From the NCBI GenBank assembly GCA_937926175.1, contig CALANV010000034.1:1-64000 (forward strand): a stretch of DNA of 64,000 nt, written 5' to 3'. Made by a program: the position numbers and the translations under genes. The notes under the pieces are model-generated. The model ran no database searches and was not told the DNA's origin. It saw only the letters and a program-made list of their open reading frames with translations. Positions within the stretch are counted from its first letter, which is position 1, and every line of letters begins with the position of its first letter. The DNA is from an uncultured Rhodospirillales bacterium. Lineage in GTDB: Bacteria; Pseudomonadota; Alphaproteobacteria; CACIAM-22H2. Positions 27,264 through 36,036 of the stretch are shown here, one piece after another.

Positions 27264-30122
27264 TCAAGGCTGCGTCCGGTCCGGAGACGGTGCGGCGGCC
27301 CGCTGACGCCGCAGGTAATCCTGCAGCCGCGCGAAGTCGATCCCGACATGTGCATTGTCGAAACGGCCAGCAAGGGTGACGCCGAGCGGCGGGACGTCGT
27401 CGCGGTCGCTGACCGGCACCGTCAGCGCCGCATCAATCGTCCGCAGGCCGAGATCGAGCATCCCGCCCGCCTGCACTACGCCGACCTCGGTCGCGATCTG
27501 CAGATCATCACTGCGCACGACGCCCCGGTCGATGTTTGCCGTCGCGGTCAGGCGCTCGTAGCGCGTCGAACCGCTAGAGAGGCCGGCACCGAGAAGCGAG
27601 GCGATGTCGTGCTGCGGCGCGGATCTCCCGAGGCGATCGCGCATCGCCGTCAGGTCGACCCCCGCGATCGATCCGTTCCGCCCGGCCAGGGTCAGGGTCC
27701 CCGAGACCATCGCCCAGGACGGCGCGGCGGCCCCGGCCTCGATCGACAGATCGGCACGCAGATCGCCGCGCCCGGTAACCGCGCCGCTGCCGGTCAGATG
27801 CTTCGTCATCTGCGCCAGATCGACGTCCGTCAGCATCAGCGTTCCGGTCATGGGCTCCCGCGGGTCGTCGAGCCGCATCGCGAGTTCGAGCGCGCCGTCG
27901 TAGAGCCGCCCCTGCAGGCGGCCTGCAGCCGCTGCACCCGGCCGGGATTCGATCGACAATTGGGCCGCCTCGACCGCGTCGCCGCCGAGATCGAGTTCCG
28001 ACGCGTTGAGATGCAGTTCCATCGCCACGGGCAGGGTCGCAGCGCGCAGCGTGACGACGACCGGCGCCTCGAACGGCAGAACGCCAGCCGAAAGACCGGC
28101 GCGAAAATGCGGCTGCGGCAGAAGTCCGAAGCGCGCATCCCCGCTGAGCTCGACCTCGCCGAGGGCGACGGCGAGGTTCTCGATAATGACGCCGTCGCCG
28201 GATCCAGTGCGCAAAAGACCGTGCGCACGCAACGGCGGCACGATATCCGGAAGCGGAATGTCGGCAAGACGTAAGAGCCGGCCCGGCTCCGGTGCATCGA
28301 GCGCAAGGTCGAGTGCAAGCGCCGGATCGGTCGACAGGCCATCGATGCGGCCCGATGCGCGGAGCGATGCCCCGGCGACGTCGCGTACGCTCAACGCGTG
28401 GATGTCGAGTCCGTCCCGATTCAAGGTCGCCTCGAGCGCGACATCCCGGATCGCGATGCCGGCCGCCGTCACGAGACCGGCCTGAAGCCGGAGGTTGGCA
28501 TCGCATGCACTGATGACCTCGCGAAGCGACCGGACCTGAACGTCCGCCCCGACCTGGGCATCAGTGCCCGGAGCGCCGACATAGCCGTCCAGATTGAGCT
28601 GGTCGAGCGCCAGATCGATTCCGAATCCCGGCCGCGGCCCCGGTACGAACGCGATGCCGCCCTTCAGGTGCGAGCTGTCGACGCGGACGTCGATGCCCGT
28701 GAACTCCAGATGATCCAGGCGGCCGGCGATGCGCGTGCTGCCCTCGATCCGGCGCAGCCGATCCGCCGGCACCGCCTGGGCTTCGACGCCAAACCACTGC
28801 AGCAACCCCCGAAGATTGTCCGACTGGAACGTGGCCGCCCCCTCGACGCGCGCCGTCCCGCTTTCGAACGTCAACTGGCCAAAGCCGGAGAACTCGGTTT
28901 CACCCGGCAACACGGCGGCAAGCTCATTGACGACGACCTCGCCGCGGCTGAGCGCAGCGTTCAAGCGGGCCTGACGGATGACCGCGCCGTGCAGGCCGAT
29001 GGCTTCGATCGCGACGTCGACCGAGGCATCGAGATTTTTCGGTACGGCGGCGCGGAGAGCCTGGGGCATGGCCGGGATGCGCGTCACCACGGCGCCATCC
29101 GCCGGCGGCGGGCCGTTGCCCGGCATCGGCGTCGCGGCCCGCGCCCCCGGGCGCAGCCGGTCAAGGTCGAGCCACGTCATCGTCAGGGCCAGATCGACCA
29201 CCGGGGTCGCCGACAAACGGAGGCTGACCGCGCCCGTCGCACTCATCTCGCCAAGCCGGATCGCGAGATCATTGGCGGCGATGTCGATGCCGTTCATCGT
29301 CATTACCGCCGAAGCCGAAAACGGCTGCTCAAGAACGCCCGGCACCATGCCATCGCCGAAGGCCGGCTCGAGGCCCAAGGCGCGCACGACCGCCGCCAGA
29401 TCCTCCCCTTCGATCTGGACGCGGCCGCGCAGTCCGGCGTTATCGCCCAGGTCCCCGGTGCCGCGGATCGTCGCGCGCGCAAGACCGGGGCGAAGCGTGA
29501 CCGTCGCCGCGAACGGACGCGCGCTGGTGGCGGCGCGATCGCCGACTGCGACATCGAATTCGAGCGGTGCGCCTGCCGCCACGGCCGAACCGTTGATCCG
29601 CAGACTGCCCGTCTCCGCAACCAGGATACGCGCCCGGACGTGCTCGACGGTCTCGCGAACGTTTCCGGCGGCATCGAACCAGACGATGCGGCCGTCGTCG
29701 ATATTGGCGCGTTCGAAGCGGAGCGCCCAATCCTCCATTGCGAATGCCGGCAAGACAGAGCCGGCCGCATCGGTCGTCCGCACGACGATCTCGGGCTCGA
29801 CGAGCCTCAACCGCTCCAGCGTGGGGCGATCGCCGAACAATGCGCCCCAGCCCAGCTCGAACTCGACCAGCCGCACGGTGACGCCGGGACCGGCCCGTTG
29901 CGGCGCCCCAGCGAGACGTATCTGGCCTGCGCGAACGCGGGGGAATGGAAAGAACACGACATCGACCGGCCCGTCGATCGCGACCGGCCGTCCCGTCGCG
30001 ACCTCGAGCCGACGCGCAACCTCGGCACGATAGACGCTGGCGTCCACCAACCATGGCGCGAGCGCGATGGCGAGCGCCGCGACGCCCAGCAGCAGGCCAA
30101 TGACGACGAGCAGCCGCCTCAC
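27264..30122 (-). CDS. AsmA family protein
   Basis: A protein of 952 residues with an N-terminal membrane anchor (RRLLVVIGLLLGVAALAIALAPWLV). The AsmA signature follows: DASVYRAEVARRLEVATGRPVAIDGPVDVVFFPFPRVRAGQIRLAG. The long remainder is repetitive beta-rich sequence. The C-terminal AsmA_2-like part has MTGTLMLTDVDLAQMTKHLTG, GTLTLAGRNGSIAGVDLTAMRDRLG and VQAGGMLDLGLRTIDAALTVPV. AsmA-like proteins are inner-membrane-anchored periplasmic proteins tied to outer-membrane lipid homeostasis. It is convergent with the fumC-RHH pair, the stops lying 14 bases apart. It is large but not unusual for the family. Confidence 0.88.
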   Translation of the reverse strand: MRRLLVVIGLLLGVAALAIALAPWLVDASVYRAEVARRLEVATGRPVAIDGPVDVVFFPFPRVRAGQIRLAGAPQRAGPGVTVRLVEFELGWGALFGDRPTLERLRLVEPEIVVRTTDAAGSVLPAFAMEDWALRFERANIDDGRIVWFDAAGNVRETVEHVRARILVAETGSLRINGSAVAAGAPLEFDVAVGDRAATSARPFAATVTLRPGLARATIRGTGDLGDNAGLRGRVQIEGEDLAAVVRALGLEPAFGDGMVPGVLEQPFSASAVMTMNGIDIAANDLAIRLGEMSATGAVSLRLSATPVVDLALTMTWLDLDRLRPGARAATPMPGNGPPPADGAVVTRIPAMPQALRAAVPKNLDASVDVAIEAIGLHGAVIRQARLNAALSRGEVVVNELAAVLPGETEFSGFGQLTFESGTARVEGAATFQSDNLRGLLQWFGVEAQAVPADRLRRIEGSTRIAGRLDHLEFTGIDVRVDSSHLKGGIAFVPGPRPGFGIDLALDQLNLDGYVGAPGTDAQVGADVQVRSLREVISACDANLRLQAGLVTAAGIAIRDVALEATLNRDGLDIHALSVRDVAGASLRASGRIDGLSTDPALALDLALDAPEPGRLLRLADIPLPDIVPPLRAHGLLRTGSGDGVIIENLAVALGEVELSGDARFGLLPQPHFRAGLSAGVLPFEAPVVVTLRAATLPVAMELHLNASELDLGGDAVEAAQLSIESRPGAAAAGRLQGRLYDGALELAMRLDDPREPMTGTLMLTDVDLAQMTKHLTGSGAVTGRGDLRADLSIEAGAAAPSWAMVSGTLTLAGRNGSIAGVDLTAMRDRLGRSAPQHDIASLLGAGLSSGSTRYERLTATANIDRGVVRSDDLQIATEVGVVQAGGMLDLGLRTIDAALTVPVSDRDDVPPLGVTLAGRFDNAHVGIDFARLQDYLRRQRAAAPSPDRTQP

Positions 30123-30302
30123 GCCGTTCCCCCACCCCTGTGCCGGGGACCAATGCTCCGGAAATCGACTCTGGGTCTCTTCATTTATCTGTCGCCGTGA
30201 GTCTGTGCGCCCGGCGCGCCGGACCGATGCCCCCGTTCGCCCGCGCCGCGCACGGGATCACCACCGCCCTCAAATCCCGGACACGAAGGTGGAATGGCGA
30301 AA

Positions 30303-31712
30303 TCAGATCCGCAGGATCTTGCCCGGATTCATGATGTTGTCGGGGTCGAGCGCCCGCTTCACGGCGCGCATGACGCTGATCGCCTCGCCATGCTCGGCGA
30401 TCAGGAAATCGACCTTCCCGTAACCAACGCCGTGCTCGCCTGTGCACGTCCCGTCGAGCGCCAGGGCCCGCTTCACGAGACGGTCGTTGAGACGCTCGGC
30501 CTCGGCAACCTCCTTGGGATCCGACGGATCGAGCAGGATGGTGAGGTGGAAGTTGCCGTCGCCGACATGGCCGACGATCGGTGCCAACAGGAACGATTCC
30601 TGAATGTCCTTCTTCGTCTCGGCAATGCACTTGGCGAGGTTCGAGATCGGAACGCAGACGTCCGTCGCCCATAGCTGGCAGCCGGGCCTGAGCGTCCTGT
30701 TGGCATAGGCCGCATCATGCCGGGCCTGCCAAAGGCGCGTCCGCTCCTCGGGCGCGGTCGTCCAGACGAAGTCCGCGCCGCCATGCGATGCCGCGATCGC
30801 CTGGACCATTTCGGCCTGCTCCTTTACGCCGGCGGCCGTGCCATGGAACTCGAGCCACAACGTTGGGGCGACCGTCAGATTGTCCAGCTTAGAATAACGC
30901 TTGATCGCTTCCATCTGGACGTCGTCGGCAAGCTCGATGCGTGCGACCGGAATGCCGGACTGGATCGTCTCGATCACGGTATCGACCGCCTGCTCAACCG
31001 AGGGGAAAGAGCACATCGCGGTCGAGATCGCCTCGGGAATGCCGTAGAGCCGCAACGTAAGCTCGGTGATGACGCCAAGCGTGCCCTCGGACCCGACGAA
31101 CAGACGTGTGAGGTCATACCCCGCGGAAGATTTGCGGGCGCGCCGCGCCGTCCGGATCACCCGTCCGTCGGCCAGCACGACCTCGAGGGACAACACGTTC
31201 TCGCGCATCGTGCCGTACCGCACGGCATTGGTGCCGGAGGCCCGCGTCGCCGCCATGCCGCCGAGCGATGCATCGGCACCCGGGTCGATCGGAAAGAACA
31301 GGCCGGTATCGCGCAGATACTCGTTGAGCTGCTTGCGCGTAACGCCCGGCTGGACCCGGACGTCCAAATCCTCGACGTTCACCGCCAGGATCTGGTTCAT
31401 CTGGCTCACGTCGATACAGATACCGCCCCGGAGCGCCGCCACGTGCCCTTCGAGCGAAGTACCGGTCCCGAACGGGATGACCGGCACACGATGACGCGCA
31501 CAAATCTTGACGACTGCGCTCACCTCCTCCGTCGAACGGACGAAGGCCACGGCATCCGGCGGCATCGAGGGGTGGTATGACTCGTCCCGCCCGTGCTGCT
31601 CCCGGACGGCGGCGGCCGTCGACAGGCGGTCGCCCAGAACGGCCTTGATCTCTGCGATGGCGGCATCGCGGGCGGCGGGTTCGACGGGGACCGCGGTAGC
31701 GGGTATGGCCAT
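30303..31712 (-). CDS. FAD-binding oxidoreductase (D-lactate/glycolate dehydrogenase type)
   Basis: A protein of 469 residues. The N-terminal FAD_binding_4 domain shows VPVIPFGTGTSLEGHVAALRGGICIDVSQMN, GADASLGGMAATRASGTNAVRYGTMRENVL and LFVGSEGTLGVITELTLRL. The C-terminal FAD-oxidase domain shows APIVGHVGDGNFHLTILLDP and CTGEHGVGYGKVDFLIAEHG, ending in the conserved ALDPDNIMNPGKIL. This is the Dld/GlcD group that oxidises D-2-hydroxy acids and passes electrons to the respiratory chain or cytochrome c. The substrate is not determinable; there are no glcE/glcF partners nearby, which favours a single-subunit D-lactate-type enzyme. A CTAGG/CCTAG inverted repeat sits 31 bp upstream. Confidence 0.9.
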   Translation of the reverse strand: MAIPATAVPVEPAARDAAIAEIKAVLGDRLSTAAAVREQHGRDESYHPSMPPDAVAFVRSTEEVSAVVKICARHRVPVIPFGTGTSLEGHVAALRGGICIDVSQMNQILAVNVEDLDVRVQPGVTRKQLNEYLRDTGLFFPIDPGADASLGGMAATRASGTNAVRYGTMRENVLSLEVVLADGRVIRTARRARKSSAGYDLTRLFVGSEGTLGVITELTLRLYGIPEAISTAMCSFPSVEQAVDTVIETIQSGIPVARIELADDVQMEAIKRYSKLDNLTVAPTLWLEFHGTAAGVKEQAEMVQAIAASHGGADFVWTTAPEERTRLWQARHDAAYANRTLRPGCQLWATDVCVPISNLAKCIAETKKDIQESFLLAPIVGHVGDGNFHLTILLDPSDPKEVAEAERLNDRLVKRALALDGTCTGEHGVGYGKVDFLIAEHGEAISVMRAVKRALDPDNIMNPGKILRI

Positions 31713-31742
31713 GCGTGCTCACTCCCTGCTGTCACGAGCAAA

Positions 31743-31756
31743 CTAGGTCAACCTAG
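31743..31756. promoter_or_regulatory. Inverted repeat upstream of the FAD-dehydrogenase gene
   Basis: CTAGG-TCAA-CCTAG lies 31-44 bp before the dehydrogenase ATG, in the 205-bp divergent gap shared with opgC. The core AGGTCAACCT has the look of GntR/FadR-type operators. A direct repeat CTAGGTC (31743-31749 and 31753-31759) overlaps it. CTAG is rare in such genomes, so two in 14 bases is notable. Confidence 0.4.
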
Positions 31757-31917
31757 GTCCAGGCGCAATCGACCCGTCAGCCACCAGCGGAGCCACCGAC
31801 CGGGGCGTGGTGCCCGGACGCCCGGCGTCGCCATCCTGGCGGGCGGTGTGGACCAAGGATCTCTAGGATACCAAATTACGGGACAATAGGCCGTCGATCA
31901 CAAGACCCGAACGACCT

Positions 31918-33072
31918 ATGAACAACACGACGCGCGACCTGAGACTCGATTTCTTCCGGGGCTTGAGCCTCCTCTTCATCTTCGTCGACCACATTCCCGG
32001 CAACGTGTTCGCCTACGTCACGCTGGCGAATTTCGTGTTCAACGACGCAGCCGAAGTCTTCGCCTTCATCTCGGGCTACACCGCGGCGATCGTGTTCGGC
32101 CGAATGGCCCTGCGCAGCACGACATTCGCCGTGGTCCAGGCCCTGCGCCGATGCTGGACGCTGTACGTCGCGCATATCCTGCTGTTCGTGATCTTCACGG
32201 CACAAGTCGCTTACACGGCGGAAAAGTTCGCGAACCCGATGTTCGTCGACGAGATGAAGGTAGCGGCTTTCCTCGACGAGCCGCACATCGCCGTCACGAA
32301 GGCGCTGATGCTTCAGTTTCAACCGACGTTCATGGGCATTCTGCCGCTTTACATCGTGCTTCTGCTCGGCTTCGCGGCAGCGCTACCGTTCATCCATCGT
32401 CACGGTAGCGTGATCTTCACGGCCTCGGCGACACTTTACGCGGCGACGGTCCTTTTCGACCTCAACCTCCCCACCTACCCAGACGGGCACTGGTTCCACA
32501 ATCCTTTGGCCTGGCAGATCCTGTTCGTCATCGGCGCGCTGTGCGGCATTCACGCCGGAACGGATCGGCTGTCGTTCCTCGGCGACAAGCGGCTGTTCGC
32601 CGCCGCCGCCATATTTCTGGCCGTGTCCATCGTCACCAAGCTGCTCCTTACTCTGGACAAATTCGTCGACATTATCCCTGCAGCCTTCGTCGAGGGAATA
32701 TGGCTGTTCCTTGACAAGACGAGCCTGGGGCCGCTGCGGCTGCTCAACTTTCTGGCACTCGCGATCGTCGTCGTGCGCCTCGTGCCGCCGGACTCGCCGG
32801 TCGTAACGGCGACCGTATCGCGGCCGATCGTCCTATGCGGCCAGCAATCGCTCTACATCTTCTGTCTCGGCATTCTGCTGTCCTATCTCGGCCACCTCAT
32901 TCTGACCGAGATTGGCCACTCGCTCGTGCTCCAGTTCACCGTTTCGGCCGGCGGGATCCTTATCATGTTCGCCGCCGCCGCATTCCTTTCGTGGATCAGG
33001 GCACAGGGCCGCGCGACCGCGGCGGTTCCCGCAAGCCCTGGGGTCAAGATCGCTCGACAGGGGGGAAATTGA
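31918..33072 (+). CDS. opgC: OpgC-type membrane acyltransferase
   Basis: A protein of 384 residues with about ten transmembrane helices. It opens with the OpgC signature RDLRLDFFRGLSLLFIFVDHIPGN, contains FNDAAEVFAFISGYTAAIVFGR, and has the later GQQSLYIFCLGILLSYLGHLIL. OpgC proteins add succinyl groups to osmoregulated periplasmic glucans in the inner membrane. No opgG/opgH glucan synthesis genes are in the window, so the acceptor is inferred. Its stop is two bases before the next ATG, so it is translated together with the SGNH hydrolase behind it. Confidence 0.9.
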   Translation: MNNTTRDLRLDFFRGLSLLFIFVDHIPGNVFAYVTLANFVFNDAAEVFAFISGYTAAIVFGRMALRSTTFAVVQALRRCWTLYVAHILLFVIFTAQVAYTAEKFANPMFVDEMKVAAFLDEPHIAVTKALMLQFQPTFMGILPLYIVLLLGFAAALPFIHRHGSVIFTASATLYAATVLFDLNLPTYPDGHWFHNPLAWQILFVIGALCGIHAGTDRLSFLGDKRLFAAAAIFLAVSIVTKLLLTLDKFVDIIPAAFVEGIWLFLDKTSLGPLRLLNFLALAIVVVRLVPPDSPVVTATVSRPIVLCGQQSLYIFCLGILLSYLGHLILTEIGHSLVLQFTVSAGGILIMFAAAAFLSWIRAQGRATAAVPASPGVKIARQGGN

Positions 33073-33074
33073 CG

Positions 33075-33836
33075 ATGCACAGAATTGTGCGATTAGCATG
33101 CGCTTCGGGCATCGGCGCGATGATCGCCGTCGGCCCTGGCCTCGCTTCGGACCACGGCAATGCCGAATGGAACTGCACCGTGGAAGAGAAACTGACTGAG
33201 GCAGCACCACCCCTGCCACGGGCGGCAAAGAGTATCGCCGCCAGCAAAACGCTGAAGATCGTCGCCCTGGGTTCGTCTTCAACGCTCGGAACCGGGGGCA
33301 GTGGCGCGTCAACCGCATGGCCCGCACGCCTCGAAGCCGAGCTCAAGCAGCGACTGGCCGGGGTCGACGTCACAGTCGTCAACAAGGGTCTGATGCGCCA
33401 ATCCGTCCCGCAGATGCTCGCCCGAATCCAACGGGACGTCATCGCCCAGCATCCCGATCTCGTGGTCTGGGAGGCCGGCACAAGCGAGGCCGTGCGCGGA
33501 GTCGACGTCGAGATGCTGACGGAGGGGTTGCTGACCGGAATAGACAAGCTGAGCCAGGCAGGAATCGAGATCATCCTGATGGATATGCAGTACGCTCGGA
33601 ACACGGCGCGGCTGATCAATTTCCAGCCTTATGTCGAGGCGGTGGATCGCGCGGCCGCAATGCGCGACGTCTATGTCTTTCCGCGCCATGAGCTGATGCG
33701 GCAATGGGTCGAGAGCGAACAAGTGCGTTTCGAGGACAAGACGCTCAAGCAGGCGGTCAGGCTGGCCGATGACATCTATGCCTGTATCGCGAAGAATCTC
33801 GCCGCGGTGATCGCGCACAGTGTGTTGCGAAACTAG
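33075..33836 (+). CDS. Secreted SGNH/GDSL-type hydrolase
   Basis: A protein of 253 residues with a signal peptide (MHRIVRLACASGIGAMIAVGPGLAS). The SGNH block I appears as KIVALGSSSTLGTGGSGASTAWPARLE, with the likely nucleophilic serine. A later GTSEAVRG and the Asn-containing LINFQPYVEAV are consistent with blocks of the fold. VFPRHELMRQW near residue 215 should supply the C-terminal histidine. These enzymes are esterases or acetyl-hydrolases acting on acylated glycans and lipids. Directly after opgC, it may remove or transfer acyl groups on the same periplasmic glucan (inference). The ATG follows GGGGGGAAATTGACG. Confidence 0.82.
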   Translation: MHRIVRLACASGIGAMIAVGPGLASDHGNAEWNCTVEEKLTEAAPPLPRAAKSIAASKTLKIVALGSSSTLGTGGSGASTAWPARLEAELKQRLAGVDVTVVNKGLMRQSVPQMLARIQRDVIAQHPDLVVWEAGTSEAVRGVDVEMLTEGLLTGIDKLSQAGIEIILMDMQYARNTARLINFQPYVEAVDRAAAMRDVYVFPRHELMRQWVESEQVRFEDKTLKQAVRLADDIYACIAKNLAAVIAHSVLRN

Positions 33837-33894
33837 GGCGGCCGCACGGCAGGCCGCCCATGTACGATCAACGCAAACGCAAGAGGAGGCAAAC

Positions 33895-34446
33895 ATGGCA
33901 GTTGTCACGCCGGCGCCGCAGTTGGGCATGAAGGCGCCGGATTTCGATCTCGAGGCAACAGATGGGCGGCGTTACCGGTTGGCCGACGTCAGAGGGCCGA
34001 ACGGCACCCTGGTCATGTTCATCTGCAATCACTGCCCGTACGTGAAGGCGGTGCTCGACGACATCATTCAGGATGTGCGCGACCTCGAACCGCTTGGCGT
34101 CAGGGCGATCGCCATCATGTCCAACGATCCGGCGGCGTATCCCGAGGATTCTTTCGAGAACATGCGCAAGATCGCCGAGGCCAAACGATTTCCGTTTCCC
34201 TATGTCATCGACCGCTCGCAGGACGTCGCGCGCGCCTATGGCGCCGTCTGCACGCCGGATTTCTTCGGGTTCAATCGCGACCTCGACCTGCAGTACCGCG
34301 GACGCATCTACGAGATGCGAAACCTGCAGCGGATCCCGGGCAGTGCGCGCGAACTGTTCGATGCGATGGCCATGATCGCACGCACCGGACGCGGACCGGC
34401 CACCCAGTTTCCGAGCATGGGCTGTTCGATCAAATGGCGCAGCTAG
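33895..34446 (+). CDS. Thioredoxin-like (AhpC/TSA-fold) protein
   Basis: A protein of 183 residues without a signal peptide. The redoxin fold is clear: GMKAPDFDLEATDGRRYRLADVRGPNG, a CXXC motif (C44 and C47 in FICNHCPYVKAV), then AIMSNDPAAYPEDSFENM and a cis-proline region YGAVCTPDFFGFNRDL. This subgroup (CNHCPYV) is widespread in proteobacteria as an uncharacterised thioredoxin-family reductase or peroxidase. AGGAGG precedes the start at 33895. It lies 58 bases after the SGNH hydrolase gene and could be the third gene of that transcript. Confidence 0.88.
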   Translation: MAVVTPAPQLGMKAPDFDLEATDGRRYRLADVRGPNGTLVMFICNHCPYVKAVLDDIIQDVRDLEPLGVRAIAIMSNDPAAYPEDSFENMRKIAEAKRFPFPYVIDRSQDVARAYGAVCTPDFFGFNRDLDLQYRGRIYEMRNLQRIPGSARELFDAMAMIARTGRGPATQFPSMGCSIKWRS

Positions 34447-34509
34447 GATGTCGCCCAGCGGCCGGCATGTGCCGCCGCCGGATTGCGTAAGACACGACGG
34501 GACGGCTGG

Positions 34510-34947
34510 CTATTCGAAGGGCTCCAGCCTGACCGGCGGCTTGCGGCCGGTTTCCGGATCCTCCTGAAACGACAGAATGTAGGCGATCACCTCTTCCCGC
34601 TCCTCGGGTGTCAGGAGGGTCGTCGGCATGGGAACCGGCGTCTCGCCCAGCGTCTCCACCAGGTGTTCCTCACTGGTGAACTGACGGAGATAGCCGCGAT
34701 TGCGGCCGGGAAGGTTGGCGATCTCCATGAAGCTCGGGGCCGCTGCCTCGATCTCCGGGCCGCGCGTCGGAACGACCTGATGGCAGAAACCGCAGACGCG
34801 CTCCGCCGTGAGCTGGCCGCGCGCGGCGAGGTTTGGTCCCGGAATGCCGGAGGCCGGCATGGGCCCATCCGTCGAAGGGGTGCAGGCGGCAACCCCCGAC
34901 GCGATGACGGCCGAGAACAGACGAATGAAGGCGTGGCTCATCGACAA
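34510..34947 (-). CDS. Class I c-type cytochrome, probable lipoprotein
   Basis: A protein of 145 residues. The signal sequence LFSAVIASGVAAC looks like a lipobox with cysteine 22. The haem-binding motif CGFCH is followed by a class I cytochrome fold with PSFMEIANLPGRNRGYL and the axial methionine in VPMPTTLLTPEEREEVIAYILSF. It is probably an envelope electron carrier. The gene is convergent with the thioredoxin-like gene and stands alone. The start at 34947 or 34941 cannot be told apart. Confidence 0.87.
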   Translation of the reverse strand: MSMSHAFIRLFSAVIASGVAACTPSTDGPMPASGIPGPNLAARGQLTAERVCGFCHQVVPTRGPEIEAAAPSFMEIANLPGRNRGYLRQFTSEEHLVETLGETPVPMPTTLLTPEEREEVIAYILSFQEDPETGRKPPVRLEPFE

Positions 34948-35121
34948 GACGATCCCCCGGCATCGTCTTTCAGGCCTTGAGACATATCAAGCCGTGCATT
35001 GCCCCCGCGACGCGTACGGACCCGTTCACGCCAGATCGGCACTCCACCAGACATACGAGGGCGCGGGTGCCTGCGTTCGCCGGCGATCGCAGACTTGCGC
35101 GCATACCGCGACCGGCGCGCA

Positions 35122-35937
35122 TCAGATCATCCGTGACCACGAAAAACAGCCGGCCGGAAAGATAGACCGGCTGCCCCAGATTGCCCCGTGTCGATAGAGT
35201 TGCCATCGCCTGGCGGCATCCGCAACGTCGATGACCCAAAGATCGCCGGTGTCGTCCCCCTACACGATCCGTCCATCGACGGCAGACACTGCCGCGAGCA
35301 CCGCCTCCGGAGCTGTGCCTGGCCTGAACAAGACCAGCGCCGACGAGAGGTTCGGCGGCGGCAGCGCCGCGATCGAGCCGGCACCCGACACGACGGTGGC
35401 CAGGAGCACGGGGACCACCGCAGGAGGAGCTCGTCCCGGCGTATCTCCCGTCCGAGCCGCTCGGCGCAGAGCCCAGCCCGCCGCGATGAACAGAACCCCG
35501 AAGGCGAAGAACCAAATGAGATCCCAGAGCAAGACATTCTCGGCCGCCATCCGAATGCGGTGAATGCCGAGCGTCCAATGGAAGATCAAGCCGTTCGCGA
35601 CATGCCAAACGCCGAAGCCGACGAGAACGCCCGCCACAACCATCCGGTCGGCGTTGGCCGCGGCAAACTCGTGCCGCGCGCGCCAGAGCAGCCACAGGCC
35701 GACGGCCGCGATGATGTACATGGCCACATGGAAGAGACCATCGGCCAGCACCTGAACGCGCAGATCGCGAAATGGCGCCCCTTCGACGGCACTGAGCAGG
35801 TGATGCCACTGCAGCACCTGATGCAGAAGAATCCCGTCGAAGAAGCCGCCCAGCGCGAAGCCGAGCAGATATCCGGCCCACTGCAACGGGCGATTGGACG
35901 CGGCGGGTGAGCGGCGCAGGTCCACAGACGTAACCAT
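35122..35937 (-). pseudogene. DUF2243 membrane protein interrupted by an in-frame amber codon
   Basis: The first 225 codons give a DUF2243 protein: AGYLLGFALGGFFDGILLHQVLQWHHLLS, LADGLFHVAMYIIAAVGLWLLW, VWHVANGLIFHWTLGIHRIR and LLWDLIWFFAFGVLFIAAGWAL. The frame meets TAG at 35260-35262 after GRIV. Without any frame change the following codons keep a protein-like sequence (GDDTGDLWVIDVADARRW, LYRHGAIWG, AGCFSW) up to TGA at 35122-35124. I read this as one nonsense change, most simply TGG to TAG, removing about 45 C-terminal residues. The membrane domain is intact and may still be made. Function unknown; the protein has four to five helices. Confidence 0.6.
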
Positions 35938-36036
35938 AAAGGGCGTCTCTGGGCGCGAATCCCCCGAGAAACCCGCCGGGCGACGGACCGGTTCCCGCCT
36001 GCCCTGTCAGACAAACATGCCGCGCGAACGGCGCAC

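Noticed and set aside
34970..35881. A 303-codon minus-strand frame overlapping the DUF2243 gene
   Set aside because: It is out of frame with the conserved membrane helices and is Gly/Arg-rich nonsense over most of its length.
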